64,000 nucleotides of DNA from Curtobacterium guangdongense (GCF_049341845.1 NZ_JBMPIT010000006.1:124001-188000); one strand, 5' to 3'. Counted from the stretch's first letter, positions 55,424-63,964 are shown. Notes: generated by a model from the letters alone, not told the origin. Numbers and translations: made by a program.

Positions 55424-56092
55424 GTGACGATCGTGCAGCCCACCCTGTGGGACAGCCTGGAGGCCGAACCCGGCCCCGGCGCGCCCGTCACCGGCGCGCA
55501 CGACGCGTTCACGAGCCTCCGGGGCCACACCGAGCGGATCGTCGCGCACTCCTCGGACCGCGTCGCGTGGCTCCGCGCCCGCGCCGCGGGCATCACCGCG
55601 ACGGACGTCGCGCGACTCGCCTCGCTCCGCGCGGTCGAGGCCGTCATCGCGGACAAGCGGTACGGCTCCCGGTTCTCCGGCAACGCCTACACCGAGCACG
55701 GCAAGGAACGGGAGCCCGTGATCGCCGCGTGGGTCGCCGCCACGCACGGCATTCAGCCCTCCGCGCACCTGTTCCATGCGAGCGCGAACCGTGCCCACCT
55801 CGCCACCCCGGACGGCGTCGGACAGGACCGGGACGGCCGACTCCTGCTCGCCGAGATCAAGACCACCTCGTCGGGCTGGAAGCGTGTCCCGCGCCACTAC
55901 CTCCGGCAGGTCTGGTGGCAGCAGTACGTGCTCGGTGCCGAGCGCACGTTGTTCGTGTGGGAGGAGCACGACGGGTTCGTGCCGATCGCGGACGAGCCCG
56001 AGTGCCGGTGGATCGACCGCGACGACGACCAGATCCGCGAGCTCGTGCAGTTGGCGGACATGGTGCTCGACCGCCTGCGTTCCTCGCGCTGA
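55424..56092 (+). CDS. YqaJ-type recombinase nuclease
   Basis: A 222-residue PD-(D/E)XK exonuclease of the YqaJ/lambda Exo type. The metal site is ordered: T58 and D61 in GITATDVARL, H92/E97 in EHGKEREPVI, D130 in TPDG, and E144-x-K146 in LLAEIKTT, with a QVWWQQYVLGAE helix after. No phage genes are nearby. The GTG at 55424 has GGGGAGAG upstream; a single-strand-annealing partner gene is not visible. Confidence 0.87.
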   Translation: MTIVQPTLWDSLEAEPGPGAPVTGAHDAFTSLRGHTERIVAHSSDRVAWLRARAAGITATDVARLASLRAVEAVIADKRYGSRFSGNAYTEHGKEREPVIAAWVAATHGIQPSAHLFHASANRAHLATPDGVGQDRDGRLLLAEIKTTSSGWKRVPRHYLRQVWWQQYVLGAERTLFVWEEHDGFVPIADEPECRWIDRDDDQIRELVQLADMVLDRLRSSR

Positions 56093-56099
56093 ACGCCCG

Positions 56100-56714
56100 C
56101 TAGACCCTCACCAGTCGGAGCCGGCTCATCCCGACGACCAGGACGCCCATCAGCGCGATGAACACCGCCACGCCGAGGCAGTACAGCGCCACGACGCCGT
56201 AGCCCTGTGCCGGGTCGAGGAACGGGTACGGCACCCAACCGTCCGTCGCCCCGCGGATCAGGATCACCACGAGCCACACCGCCGGGTACAGCAGGAACCA
56301 CCACACGTGGCGCATGACGAGCCGCGCGCGGTCCGAGAAGAACAGCCAGTCGAGGACCGCGTACACGGGGATGATCTTGTGCAGGACGTCGTTCGACCAC
56401 GGCACCGTGAACGAGTTGTCGAGCGCCGCGTTGACGAGCAACGTGTTGTAGACGATGCCGGTGGTCGCGATGTACACCGTCGCGGCCCCACGGAACACCG
56501 AGAGCCGGACGTCGCCGCGCTGTCTCCGGGCGGCGGTGACCAGCGTGACCGCCAGTGCGACCGCGATGATCAGGTTCGACTGGATCGTGAAGTAGCCGAA
56601 GAAGTTCCAGAACAGGAACGTGGGGCTCTGCAGGCTCCTGAGCAACTGGGCGACGACCGCGGCGGCGACCGCGATCACGGCGATGAGCCGCAGGGAGTTC
56701 ACGAACGTGCGCAC
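56100..56714 (-). CDS. Pr6Pr family membrane protein
   Basis: A 204-residue protein with about six hydrophobic segments, matching the Pr6Pr (FAR-17a/AIG1-like) layout: FFGYFTIQSNLIIAVAL, YIATTGIVYNTLLVN and a terminal YCLGVAVFIALMGVLV. Function unknown. ATG at 56714. The rplK-rplA terminator lies before it. Confidence 0.84.
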   Translation of the reverse strand: MRTFVNSLRLIAVIAVAAAVVAQLLRSLQSPTFLFWNFFGYFTIQSNLIIAVALAVTLVTAARRQRGDVRLSVFRGAATVYIATTGIVYNTLLVNAALDNSFTVPWSNDVLHKIIPVYAVLDWLFFSDRARLVMRHVWWFLLYPAVWLVVILIRGATDGWVPYPFLDPAQGYGVVALYCLGVAVFIALMGVLVVGMSRLRLVRV

Positions 56715-56740
56715 CCGACCACGCTAGCGGCTGGCACGCA

Positions 56741-56773
56741 GAAGGCCCCGCACCGATCCGGTGCGGGGCCTTC
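56741..56773. terminator. Terminator after rplA
   Basis: GAAGGCCCCGCACCG (56741-56755) and its complement (56759-56773) make a perfect 15-bp stem with a 3-base loop, 15 bases after the rplA stop on the minus strand. The stem carries CCTTC at its foot but no long T-run. Confidence 0.85.
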
Positions 56774-56788
56774 GTCGAGTCAATGGAC

Positions 56789-57478
56789 TCAGATGCTGTT
56801 GACGTCGAGCGGGATGCCCGGGCCGAAGGTCGTCGAGACGGCGCCCTTCATGACGTAGCGACCCTTCGAGGCGCTCGGCTTGAGGCGGTTGATCTCCTCG
56901 AGCGCGGTCGAGATGTTCTCGTCGAGCTGCTCGGCGGTGAACGAGGCCTTGCCGACGACGAAGTGCACGTTGGCGTGCTTGTCGACGCGGAACTCGATCT
57001 TGCCGCCCTTGATGTCGTTGACGGCCTGCGCGACGTTCGGGGTCACGGTGCCGGTCTTCGGGTTGGGCATGAGGCCACGCGGGCCGAGCACCTTGCCGAG
57101 ACGACCGACCTTGCCCATGAGCTCCGGGGTCGAGACGGCCGAGTCGAAGGCGGTGTAGCCCTCGGCGACCTTCGCGATGAGCTCGTCGCCACCGACCTCG
57201 TCGGCGCCTGCGGCGATGGCGGCCTCAGCAGCGGCACCCGTCGCGAAGACGATGACGCGGGAGGTCTTGCCGGTGCCGTGCGGCAGGATGACGGTGCCAC
57301 GGACCATCTGGTCCGCCTTGCGGGGGTCGACGCCGAGCTTCAGCGCGACCTCGACCGTGGAGTCGGTCTTCGCAGAGCCGGTCTCCTTGGCCAGTGCGAC
57401 GGCCTCGGTCGGGGTGTAGAACTTGTCGGCCTCGATCTTCGCGGCCGCGGCCTGGTAGGCCTTGGACTTCTTCGCCAT
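56789..57478 (-). CDS. rplA: Ribosomal protein uL1
   Basis: Binds 23S rRNA at the L1 stalk; in many bacteria also represses its own operon. From the ATG at 57478 it is 229 residues (MAKKSKAYQAAAAKIEADKF, MGKVGRLGKVLGPRGLMPNPKTGTV, and the C-terminal GKGRYV-like SKGRYVMKGAVSTTFGPG). GGAGACC before the ATG favours this start over an upstream one. It follows rplK on the same strand. Confidence 0.98.
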   Translation of the reverse strand: MAKKSKAYQAAAAKIEADKFYTPTEAVALAKETGSAKTDSTVEVALKLGVDPRKADQMVRGTVILPHGTGKTSRVIVFATGAAAEAAIAAGADEVGGDELIAKVAEGYTAFDSAVSTPELMGKVGRLGKVLGPRGLMPNPKTGTVTPNVAQAVNDIKGGKIEFRVDKHANVHFVVGKASFTAEQLDENISTALEEINRLKPSASKGRYVMKGAVSTTFGPGIPLDVNSI

Positions 57479-57565
57479 GGTGGTCTCCTTGCGAGATACG
57501 TGGTTGGCGAGCCGGCGAGGCTCTCCCACGGAAAGGTTTGGGGTGTGTACCTGAAGCGGGTCGGG

Positions 57566-57997
57566 CTACGCCTCGACCGTGATGCCCATCGAACGAGCAG
57601 TGCCGGCGATGATCTTCGCGGCCTGGTCGATGTCGTTGGCGTTCAGGTCGGCCTGCTTGGTCTCGGCGATCTGACGGACCTGGTCCATCGAGATCTTCGC
57701 GACCTTGACCGTGTGCGGGGTCGCGGACCCCTTCTGCACACCCGCAGCCTTCTTGATGAGCTCGGCGGCCGGCGGGGTCTTGAGGATGAACGTGAACGAA
57801 CGGTCCTCGTAGACGGTGATCTCGACCGGCACGACGTTGCCACGCTGCGACTCGGTCGCGGCGTTGTACGCCTTGCAGAACTCCATGATGTTCACGCCGT
57901 GCTGACCGAGCGCCGGACCGATCGGCGGGGCCGGGTTGGCGGCCCCCGCGTTGATCTGCAGCTTGATCAGGCCCGTGACCTTCTTCTTCGGTGCCAT
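57566..57997 (-). CDS. rplK: Ribosomal protein uL11
   Basis: Part of the GTPase-associated centre and thiostrepton site. The 143-residue protein reads MAPKKKVTGLIKLQINAGAANPAPPIGPALGQHGVNIMEFCKAYN, the classic start, and ends IAGTARSMGITVEA. It is 87 bases upstream of rplA. Confidence 0.98.
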   Translation of the reverse strand: MAPKKKVTGLIKLQINAGAANPAPPIGPALGQHGVNIMEFCKAYNAATESQRGNVVPVEITVYEDRSFTFILKTPPAAELIKKAAGVQKGSATPHTVKVAKISMDQVRQIAETKQADLNANDIDQAAKIIAGTARSMGITVEA

Positions 57998-58125
57998 GTT
58001 GTGCTTCCTCCTGGAATCGAACGCACGGGGATCCGTGCACTCTCCCGCGTGGCCGGCGGTTCCGGCTCGCGGTCACGAGCCCGACGCACGAGGCGTTCGG
58101 GCCCAAACTCGATAAGTGTACTCGA

Positions 58126-59133
58126 CTAGAGCTTGGTGACCTGGTCGAAGCTGAGCTCGACCGGGGTCTCGCGCTCGAACAGCGAGACGAGGACGGTGAG
58201 CTTGCCGCTCTCCGGCTTGATCTCGGAGATCGATCCGGGCAGGCCCGCGAACGAACCTTCCTTGATCGTGATCGTCTCGCCGACCTCGAAGTCGACCTCT
58301 GCGGCCGGGGAGGCCTGCGTCTGGCCGCTGCCCTTGCCACCCTTGGTCGGTGCCGGCTCGGCGACCTGGACCAGGGACTTCAGCATGCCGAACGCCTCGT
58401 CGAAGCGGAGCGGCGTGGGGTTGTGCGCGTTGCCGACGAAGCCGGTGACACCCGGGGTGTGCCGGACGACGGACCACGAGTCCTCGTTGAGGTCGAGACG
58501 CACGAGCACGTAGCCCGGGATCCGGACGCGCGTGACGAGCTTGCGCTGACCGTTCTTGATCTCGACGACGTCCTCCATCGGGACCTCGACCTGGTAGATG
58601 TAGTCCTCCATCGACATCGAGACCATGCGGTTCTCGATGTTCGACTTCACGCGGCGCTCGAAGCCCGCGTAGGAGTGGATGACGTACCACTTGCCCGGCT
58701 TCATCCGCAGCTCGGCCTTGAAGGCCTCGTACGGGTCGACCTCGGCGGGCTCCTCGTCCTCGAGCGCGTCGGCGGCTTCGTCCGCGGCGATCGTGGCGTT
58801 CGCCTCGGCAGCGGACTCGTCCTCGATCTCGGACTCTTCCTCGTCTTCGACGGCCTCGACAGCGGCTTCTGCCTCGTCGGCGGTGTCAATCTCGAGCGCG
58901 TCGTCGACGATCGCGTCGGCCTCGGGGTCCTGCGACTCCGCGAGCGCGGTCAGGCTCTCGTCGATGCCGAGGGACTCGTCGTCCTCGTCCTCGACCGAGA
59001 TCGCGCGCTCCTCGGCGGACTCCGCCGAGCGCTCCTCGCCGGTCTCGACGTCGCCTTCCTGGTTCTCCTCCACCTCGGAGGACTGCTCTGCAGCGGTCGC
59101 GAGGTCGATGTCGTCGCGGGAGTTGTCAGACAC
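58126..59133 (-). CDS. nusG: Transcription factor NusG with long acidic N-terminal extension
   Basis: Binds RNA polymerase and affects pausing, termination and coupling with translation. The 335-residue protein begins with about 145 residues very rich in Asp, Glu and Ala. The NGN core then starts at GKWYVIHSYAGFERRVKSNIENR, and a KOW domain at VGETITIKEGSFAGLPGSI near the end. An NGN-KOW linker has GGKGSGQTQASPAAE. Core length is normal. GTG start at 59133. The extension is much longer than the short tails of most bacteria, but long acidic tails are known in actinobacteria. Confidence 0.95.
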   Translation of the reverse strand: MSDNSRDDIDLATAAEQSSEVEENQEGDVETGEERSAESAEERAISVEDEDDESLGIDESLTALAESQDPEADAIVDDALEIDTADEAEAAVEAVEDEEESEIEDESAAEANATIAADEAADALEDEEPAEVDPYEAFKAELRMKPGKWYVIHSYAGFERRVKSNIENRMVSMSMEDYIYQVEVPMEDVVEIKNGQRKLVTRVRIPGYVLVRLDLNEDSWSVVRHTPGVTGFVGNAHNPTPLRFDEAFGMLKSLVQVAEPAPTKGGKGSGQTQASPAAEVDFEVGETITIKEGSFAGLPGSISEIKPESGKLTVLVSLFERETPVELSFDQVTKL

Positions 59134-59293
59134 TGTCGGTTCTTTCCGTTCGGTGGTGCGGATCGGGTTGGCGTTCGGTCTCTGGGTGTGCCTGGTTTCG
59201 GCTCCGCCCGCGGGATCTGCATGATCTGCGCGGGCGGGGAACCGGGTGACCCGGGAGTCGGCTCGTGTGGACGAGCCTACGTGGACGGCCTGA

Positions 59294-59572
59294 TCAGGCA
59301 GTCGGACCGTTGCCGAAGACGTAGCCGACACCGAGTCCGAACACGAAGTCGAGGACCGACACGAGGATCATCATCACGACGACGAAGACCAGGACGACAC
59401 CGGTGTAGCTGAAGAGCTCCTTGCGGGTCGGCGTGACGACCTTGCGGAGTTCGCCGATGACCTGGCGGATGAACAGGGCGATCGCAGCGAACGGCCCGCG
59501 GCGCCCGGCCCGGTCCTGCTTCGCCTTGGCGACGACGTCGTCCGCCGTCGCTTCCACGTCTTTGCTCGCCAA
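59294..59572 (-). CDS. secE: Preprotein translocase subunit SecE
   Basis: Small essential subunit of the SecYEG channel. The 92-residue protein has a soluble start and one C-terminal helix (SYTGVVLVFVVVMMILVSVLDFVFGLGVGYVF), with RQVIGELRKVVTPTRKEL before it. The start is TTG at 59572, with GGAAGGG 6 bases upstream. The standard order tRNA-Trp, secE, nusG, rplK, rplA follows. Confidence 0.95.
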   Translation of the reverse strand: MASKDVEATADDVVAKAKQDRAGRRGPFAAIALFIRQVIGELRKVVTPTRKELFSYTGVVLVFVVVMMILVSVLDFVFGLGVGYVFGNGPTA

Positions 59573-59592
59573 CTTCTACCCTTCCAGAGTTG

Positions 59593-59665
59593 CAGGGCGG
59601 ACAGGACTCGAACCTGCAACCTGCGGTTTTGGAGACCGCTGCTCTACCAATTGAGCCACCGCCCT
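59593..59665 (-). tRNA. tRNA-Trp (anticodon CCA)
   Basis: A 73-base cloverleaf: acceptor AGGGCGG pairs with CCGCCCT, anticodon loop CTCCAAA has CCA, and T-loop GCAGGTTCGAGTCCTGT. The CCA end is not encoded. It lies 20 bases before secE on the same strand, the usual actinobacterial arrangement. Confidence 0.96.
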
Positions 59666-59791
59666 TCAGAGGCCGATCCGGCTCCTGGGTGAACACGTCC
59701 GCCATCAGGCAGGCGGTGACCACCGCAGACGAGTGTACGGGAGTGCGTCACACGGTGTCCACTTGAGGGCCGCTCCGGCGTGCCGCGCCGA

Positions 59792-59797
59792 TAGGCT
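59792..59797 (+). promoter_or_regulatory. Likely -10 box of a leaderless aminotransferase gene
   Basis: TAGGCT ends 6 bases before the GTG at 59804, so transcription would start at or next to the start codon. A -35 box at standard distance is not clear; TTGAGG at 59763-59768 is 23 bases away. No ribosome site precedes the GTG. Confidence 0.5.
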
Positions 59798-59803
59798 GGG
59801 CGG

Positions 59804-61036
59804 GTGAGCACCGCAGCCAACGGCCCCGAGTCCACCGCCAACCAGCGCCCGCGCATCGCGTCCCGCATCGCCGCGATCGCCGAGTCCGCCACGCTGAAGG
59901 TCGATGCCAAGGCCAAGGCGCTGAAGGCCGCCGGTCGCCCGGTGATCTCCTTCGCGGCCGGCGAGCCCGACTTCGCCACGCCGGCGCACGTCGTCGACGC
60001 AGCCGTCGCCGCGGCGCAGGACCCGAAGAACCACCGGTACACGCCCGCGACGGGCCTCCCGGAGCTCAAGCAGGCGATCGCCGAGAAGACCGCCCGCGTC
60101 TCCGGTGCGACCGTCGACCCCTCGCAGGTCATCGTCACGAACGGTGGCAAGCAGGCGGTCTACGAGGCGTTCGCCACGATCGTCGACGACGGCGACGAGG
60201 TCCTGCTCCCCGCCCCGTACTGGACCACCTACCCCGAGGCGATCCGTCTCGCCGGCGGTGAGCCCGTCGAGGTCTTCGCCGGCAGCGACCAGGACTACCT
60301 CGTCACGGTCGAGCAGCTCGAGGCAGCGCGCACCCCGAAGACGAAGGCGCTGCTGTTCTGCTCCCCCTCGAACCCGACCGGCTCGGTGTACTCCGCGGAG
60401 CAGACCCGGGCGATCGGCGAGTGGGCGCTCGAGCACGGCATCTGGGTGATCAGCGACGAGATCTACCAGGACCTCGTCTACGACGGCACCGAGTTCGCCG
60501 GGATCCTGCAGCAGGTCCCCGCCCTCGCCGACACCACGATCCTGGTGAACGGCGTCGCGAAGACCTACGCGATGACCGGCTGGCGCGTCGGGTGGTTCAT
60601 CGGCCCGGCGGACGCCGTGAAGGCCGCGTCGAACCTGCAGTCGCACCTGTCGTCCAATGTGTCGAACGTGTCCCAGCGCGCAGCGATCGCCGCCCTGAAC
60701 GGCCCGCAGGAGCCCGTCGCCGAGATGCGTGAGGCGTTCGACCGCCGCCGCAAGGCCATCGTCGCCGGGCTCAACGCGATCCCCGGGTTCGTCACGCCGA
60801 CCCCGAAGGGCGCCTTCTACGTCTACCCCGACGTCACGGCGCTCCTCGGTCGCGAGTGGGCCGGCAGCACCCCGACGACGTCGCTCGAGCTCGCCGACCT
60901 GATCCTCGAGCACGCCGAGGTCGCGGTCGTCCCCGGCGAGGCCTTCGGCCCCTCCGGCTACCTCCGCCTGTCGTACGCGCTCGGTGACGACGACATCGCC
61001 GAGGGCGTCGCGCGGCTGGCCAAGCTGTTCAGCTGA
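59804..61036 (+). CDS. Aspartate aminotransferase (class I/II PLP enzyme)
   Basis: Moves an amino group between aspartate and 2-oxoglutarate; the sequence does not exclude a preference for other amino acids. The 410-residue protein is PLP class I: RYTPATGLPELKQAIA, FCSPSNPTGSVYS, DEIYQDLVYDG, and PLP lysine in VAKTYAMTGWRVGW. Start GTG 59804, probably leaderless. A family B palindrome follows the stop by 8 bases. Confidence 0.9.
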   Translation: MSTAANGPESTANQRPRIASRIAAIAESATLKVDAKAKALKAAGRPVISFAAGEPDFATPAHVVDAAVAAAQDPKNHRYTPATGLPELKQAIAEKTARVSGATVDPSQVIVTNGGKQAVYEAFATIVDDGDEVLLPAPYWTTYPEAIRLAGGEPVEVFAGSDQDYLVTVEQLEAARTPKTKALLFCSPSNPTGSVYSAEQTRAIGEWALEHGIWVISDEIYQDLVYDGTEFAGILQQVPALADTTILVNGVAKTYAMTGWRVGWFIGPADAVKAASNLQSHLSSNVSNVSQRAAIAALNGPQEPVAEMREAFDRRRKAIVAGLNAIPGFVTPTPKGAFYVYPDVTALLGREWAGSTPTTSLELADLILEHAEVAVVPGEAFGPSGYLRLSYALGDDDIAEGVARLAKLFS

Positions 61037-61043
61037 CCGTCCT

Positions 61044-61100
61044 CCCGCGAAAGCGACAGTGTCCGCCCGGATTCCGGGCGGACACTGTCGCTTTGGCGGG
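61044..61100. repeat. Family B palindrome after aminotransferase gene
   Basis: Arms 61044-61070 and 61074-61100 pair over 27 bp with one mismatch. The outer part contains CGCGAAAGCGACAG (shared with 48656) and the inner part TGTCCGCCCGG (unique). It lies between convergent genes and may be a two-way terminator. Confidence 0.82.
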
Positions 61101-61121
61101 GCAGATCGGCACAGGCAGAGC

Positions 61122-61135
61122 CGGGAGGCTCGTGG
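61122..61135. repeat. Family A half-site before murB stop
   Basis: CGGGAGGCTCGTGG (61122-61135) matches the family A arm, 5 bases from the murB stop codon, without a complementary arm. It lies immediately after a full family B palindrome. Confidence 0.5.
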
Positions 61136-61139
61136 TGCG

Positions 61140-62168
61140 TCAGGCGAGCAGGTCGCCGACCACCACGGGTTCCGGCACGAGCGACACACCGAACCGGTTG
61201 AGCACCGTCAGCTGGACGTAGCGCGCGAGCTCCGCCACCTGCGCGGCCGTCGCGTCGCCGCGATTCGTCAGCGCGAGGGTGTGCTTCGACGAGATCGCCG
61301 CGTGCGACCCGGCGAGCGCGTACCCGCGGTGCACCCCGGCGTGCTCGATGAGCCAGGCGGCGCTGAGCTTGACGTCCTCGCCGGCGGGCCAGCGCGGTGC
61401 GTCCGTCGGCAACGACTCCGCGAACCCGGCCGACACGATCGGGTTCGTGAAGAACGACCCGGCGCTCCAGGTGTCCGGGTCCTCGGCGTCCAGGACCATG
61501 CCCTTCGAGGCCCGCAGGCCGAGGACGGTCGAGCGCACCACGGCGGGGTCGACGCGGTCGCCGAGGGCCACCCCGAGCGATCCGGCGAGCTGTGCGTAGC
61601 GGACCGGTACGCCGCCCTCGGTGTCGGTGCCGAGCGCGAACTCCACGGTGAGGACGACGCCGCGACGCCCGTGCTTCAGGGTGGAGGTGCGGTACCCGAG
61701 CGCCAGCTCGGCGGCCGGCACCCACGTGCGCTCCCCCGTTGCCGCATCGAGGAACTCGACGCGGGTGAGCACGTCGGAGAGCTCGACGCCGTACGCCCCG
61801 ATGTTCTGTACGGGGGACGCACCGACGGTGCCCGGGATGCCGCTCAGGGCCTCCAGTCCGGTCCAGCCGTTGTCGACGGTCGACGCGACGAACGCGTCCC
61901 ACGGCTCTCCGGCCGCGACGCGGACGGTGACGCCGTCCGCCGTGGACTCGTGCTCGACGCCGCGCGTGCGGACGAGCACGACGGTGCCGTCGAACCCGGC
62001 GTCGGCGACGAGCAGGTTGCTGCCCCCGCCGACCACGAGCCACTCGTCGTCCGCCCAGGCGTCCCGGGTGTGCGCGACCAGCTCGTCGGTCGTCTCCGCG
62101 ACCAGGAGCCGCCCGGCCGGACCGCCGACGCGGAGGGTGGTCAGCTCCGCGAACGCCTGCTGCGACAC
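61140..62168 (-). CDS. murB: UDP-N-acetylenolpyruvoylglucosamine reductase
   Basis: FAD enzyme that reduces the enolpyruvyl group to give UDP-MurNAc in peptidoglycan synthesis. From the GTG at 62168 it is 342 residues. Marks are TTLRVGGPAGRLLVAETTDEL, VVGGGSNLLVADAGFDG, SGIPGTVGASPVQNIGAYGVEL, the active-site Ser in AGSFFTNPIVS, and LIEHAGVHRGYALAGSHAAISSKHTLALTN. It starts 2 bases after the MaoC gene stop, so it is coupled to two dehydratase-like genes. Confidence 0.97.
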   Translation of the reverse strand: MSQQAFAELTTLRVGGPAGRLLVAETTDELVAHTRDAWADDEWLVVGGGSNLLVADAGFDGTVVLVRTRGVEHESTADGVTVRVAAGEPWDAFVASTVDNGWTGLEALSGIPGTVGASPVQNIGAYGVELSDVLTRVEFLDAATGERTWVPAAELALGYRTSTLKHGRRGVVLTVEFALGTDTEGGVPVRYAQLAGSLGVALGDRVDPAVVRSTVLGLRASKGMVLDAEDPDTWSAGSFFTNPIVSAGFAESLPTDAPRWPAGEDVKLSAAWLIEHAGVHRGYALAGSHAAISSKHTLALTNRGDATAAQVAELARYVQLTVLNRFGVSLVPEPVVVGDLLA

Positions 62169-62170
62169 GG

Positions 62171-62593
62171 TCAGCGGAACGCCACCGTGACCTGCGCCTT
62201 GCCGAGCACGGTCTGCTCGGCAGCGGTCACGGTGAGGTCGATGCGCTGCGGACGGCCGTCGTCGTCGACCGTGCCGACCTTGGCGACGATGCCGATGTCC
62301 GCGCCGGTCTCCGGGTCGACCACGACGGGCCGGGTGAAGCGCACCCCGTACGACAACACCCAGCCGCGGTCGCCGAGCCACTCGGAGACGGGCTGGACCG
62401 CGATGCCCATCGTGAGCATGCCGTGCGCCAGGACACCGGGGAGCCCGACGGACGCGGCGACGTCGTCGCGGTAGTGGATCGGGTTGAAGTCACCGGAGGC
62501 GCCGGCGTACCGGACGAGGGAGTCGCGCGTGACGTGCACCTGTCGTTCGGCGACGACGGTCCCCACGGCGGTCTCGGTTGCTGCGTCGGTCAT
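62171..62593 (-). CDS. MaoC-type dehydratase, HadB-like
   Basis: A 140-residue hot-dog-fold hydratase/dehydratase with the motif RYAGASGDFNPIHYRDDVA, catalytic Asp and His included, and GVLAHGMLTMGI. In mycobacteria the equivalent HadB pairs with HadA to dehydrate 3-hydroxyacyl-ACP. Here the ATG overlaps the previous gene's stop (ATGA), and murB follows by 2 bases. Confidence 0.9.
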   Translation of the reverse strand: MTDAATETAVGTVVAERQVHVTRDSLVRYAGASGDFNPIHYRDDVAASVGLPGVLAHGMLTMGIAVQPVSEWLGDRGWVLSYGVRFTRPVVVDPETGADIGIVAKVGTVDDDGRPQRIDLTVTAAEQTVLGKAQVTVAFR

Positions 62594-63039
62594 GCGTCGT
62601 CTCCCCGGACCACGAGGGTGGAGGTCGCCGTGACGACGTGTTCCCCCGCGGCGTCGTCCATCGTGCTCTCGGCGGTGACCATCGCGTTGCCGCCGAGCGT
62701 CTTCACGCTCGTGACCGTCAGCGTCGCGGTGAGTTCGTCCCCGGCGACGATCGGTCGGTCGTAGGTGAACTTCTGCTCGCCGTGCACCACGCGCGAGAAG
62801 TCGATGCCGGCGTCAGGCTCGGCGAGGAGCTGGGCAAGTGTGGCCTCCTGCACGACGACCGCGAAGGTCGCCGGGGCGACGACGTCGTCGTAGCCGGCTG
62901 CGCGTGCGGCGTCGGGGTCGTGGTGGATCGGGTTCGTCGCGAACGTGGCGCGGGCGAACTCGCGCACCTTCTCTCGACCGACCAGGTACTTCGGGGCCGG
63001 CGGGAACGTCCTGCCGACGAGCTCGGGGTTCACTGACAC
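62590..63039 (-). CDS. MaoC N-terminal-type dehydratase, HadA/HadC-like
   Basis: A 149-residue hot-dog-fold protein: FPPAPKYLVGREKVREFARATFATNPIHHDPDAARAAGYDDVVAPATFAVVV. It keeps the substrate-tunnel side but lacks the Asp/His dyad of the partner, as HadA and HadC do. GTG start at 63039. The HadAB-MurB arrangement is a familiar actinobacterial block. Confidence 0.88.
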   Translation of the reverse strand: MSVNPELVGRTFPPAPKYLVGREKVREFARATFATNPIHHDPDAARAAGYDDVVAPATFAVVVQEATLAQLLAEPDAGIDFSRVVHGEQKFTYDRPIVAGDELTATLTVTSVKTLGGNAMVTAESTMDDAAGEHVVTATSTLVVRGDDA

Positions 63040-63069
63040 GACGGGGAGTCTACCGAGGCCACTCGGGGC

Positions 63070-63100
63070 TTGCGATTCATGAGTATGCATCGGCTATGCT
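63070..63100 (+). promoter_or_regulatory. Possible promoter of the small gene at 63142
   Basis: TTGCGA (63070-63075) and TATGCT (63095-63100) are 19 bases apart, one or two more than ideal. The leader would be about 35 bases, with GAGGGGG before the ATG. Confidence 0.4.
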
Positions 63101-63141
63101 TGTCCCCGCGGCGCCGGGGGGCGTCGGTCCGTTCGAGGGGG

Positions 63142-63537
63142 ATGCACGTGGAATCGACGATCGAGTTCGCCGTGCACACCGGCGATCGTCGCACGGCGAT
63201 GGAGCTCGCGGCCGCGGCGCTGCGGTCCGAAGGCCACGACGTCGTCGCCGCACCCGGGTCGATCACCGCGACGTCCGGCAGTCGGCTCTTGACGGTGCTG
63301 CTCGGGGCACTGGTGCACCCGGCGAAGCAGTACCGCCGGTACGAGGTCATCGTGTCCACGGCGGGCGGCAGGTCGCTGCTGACGCTCCGGCACGCCGGAC
63401 ACGGGCCGGCCGTCGCTGGTGGGTCGATCGGAGCCGCTCGACGCCGGGAGCGCTGGCACGACGTCGTCCGGATCCTCGAGCGGACGCTCCGGTCCGCCGG
63501 GCTGCTCGTCGCCGACCCCGATCGCGCGGGCCGGTAG
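63142..63537 (+). CDS. Small protein of unknown function
   Basis: A 131-residue soluble protein that I do not recognise. It is rich in Arg and Ala, with an acidic start (MHVESTIEFAVHTGDRRTAMELAAAALRSEG) and a mixed beta-alpha body (YEVIVSTAGGRSLLTLRHAG). No signal peptide or membrane segment. The ATG at 63142 follows GAGGGGG, with an in-frame GTG at 63148 as an alternative. It is divergent from the HadA-like gene. The 225 bases after it, up to the tRNA terminator, show nothing else convincing. Confidence 0.6.
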   Translation: MHVESTIEFAVHTGDRRTAMELAAAALRSEGHDVVAAPGSITATSGSRLLTVLLGALVHPAKQYRRYEVIVSTAGGRSLLTLRHAGHGPAVAGGSIGAARRRERWHDVVRILERTLRSAGLLVADPDRAGR

Positions 63538-63734
63538 CTCCGCGGCGCGGCGCCGGCCGTCCCTCCGTCGCTTCCGGCGAGCGGCCCGGGTCGTTCGCAC
63601 AAGCGAAAGCGAAGTGCGCCGCACATCGCCGCGGTTCGGACGGCATTCGGTTGTGCAAAAACGATCGGCGCCGTCCTCGCCAGACGAAGCGCACGTGGCG
63701 AGACCGTGCGCGACACCGGGCCCGGAAACGACGA

Positions 63735-63758
63735 AAGCCCGGCGCGGACGCCGGGCTT
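63735..63758 (-). terminator. Terminator after tRNA-Met
   Basis: AAGCCCGGCG (63735-63744) and CGCCGGGCTT (63749-63758) form a perfect 10-bp stem with a 4-base loop, just 4 bases after the tRNA on the minus strand. The run after it is TCGTCG, so it is not a classic T-rich terminator. Confidence 0.7.
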
Positions 63759-63762
63759 GCGG

Positions 63763-63836
63763 TAGCGAGGGCGGGACTTGAACCCGCGACCCCACGATTA
63801 TGAGTCGTGTGCTCTAACCAACTGAGCTACCCCGCC
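63763..63836 (-). tRNA. tRNA-Met (anticodon CAT), elongator type
   Basis: A 74-base cloverleaf with acceptor GGCGGGG paired to CCTCGCT (two G-T pairs), anticodon loop CTCATAA and T-arm GCGGGTTCAAGTCCCGC. The first pair is G-T, not the unpaired C-A of initiators. A lysidine-modified tRNA-Ile(CAT) cannot be excluded by eye; the body looks more like elongator Met. The CCA is not encoded. Confidence 0.85.
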
Positions 63837-63868
63837 ACAGATCCGGCGCTGGTTTCTCGCCGGGTCGG

Positions 63869-63940
<72 letters not shown>

Positions 63941-63964
63941 GTGTACCGCGAGCGGCACCACACG

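Noticed and set aside
63763..63836. tRNA-Ile with CAT anticodon (lysidine type)
   Set aside because: The acceptor and arm sequences look more like elongator Met, though a proper tRNA classifier would settle it.
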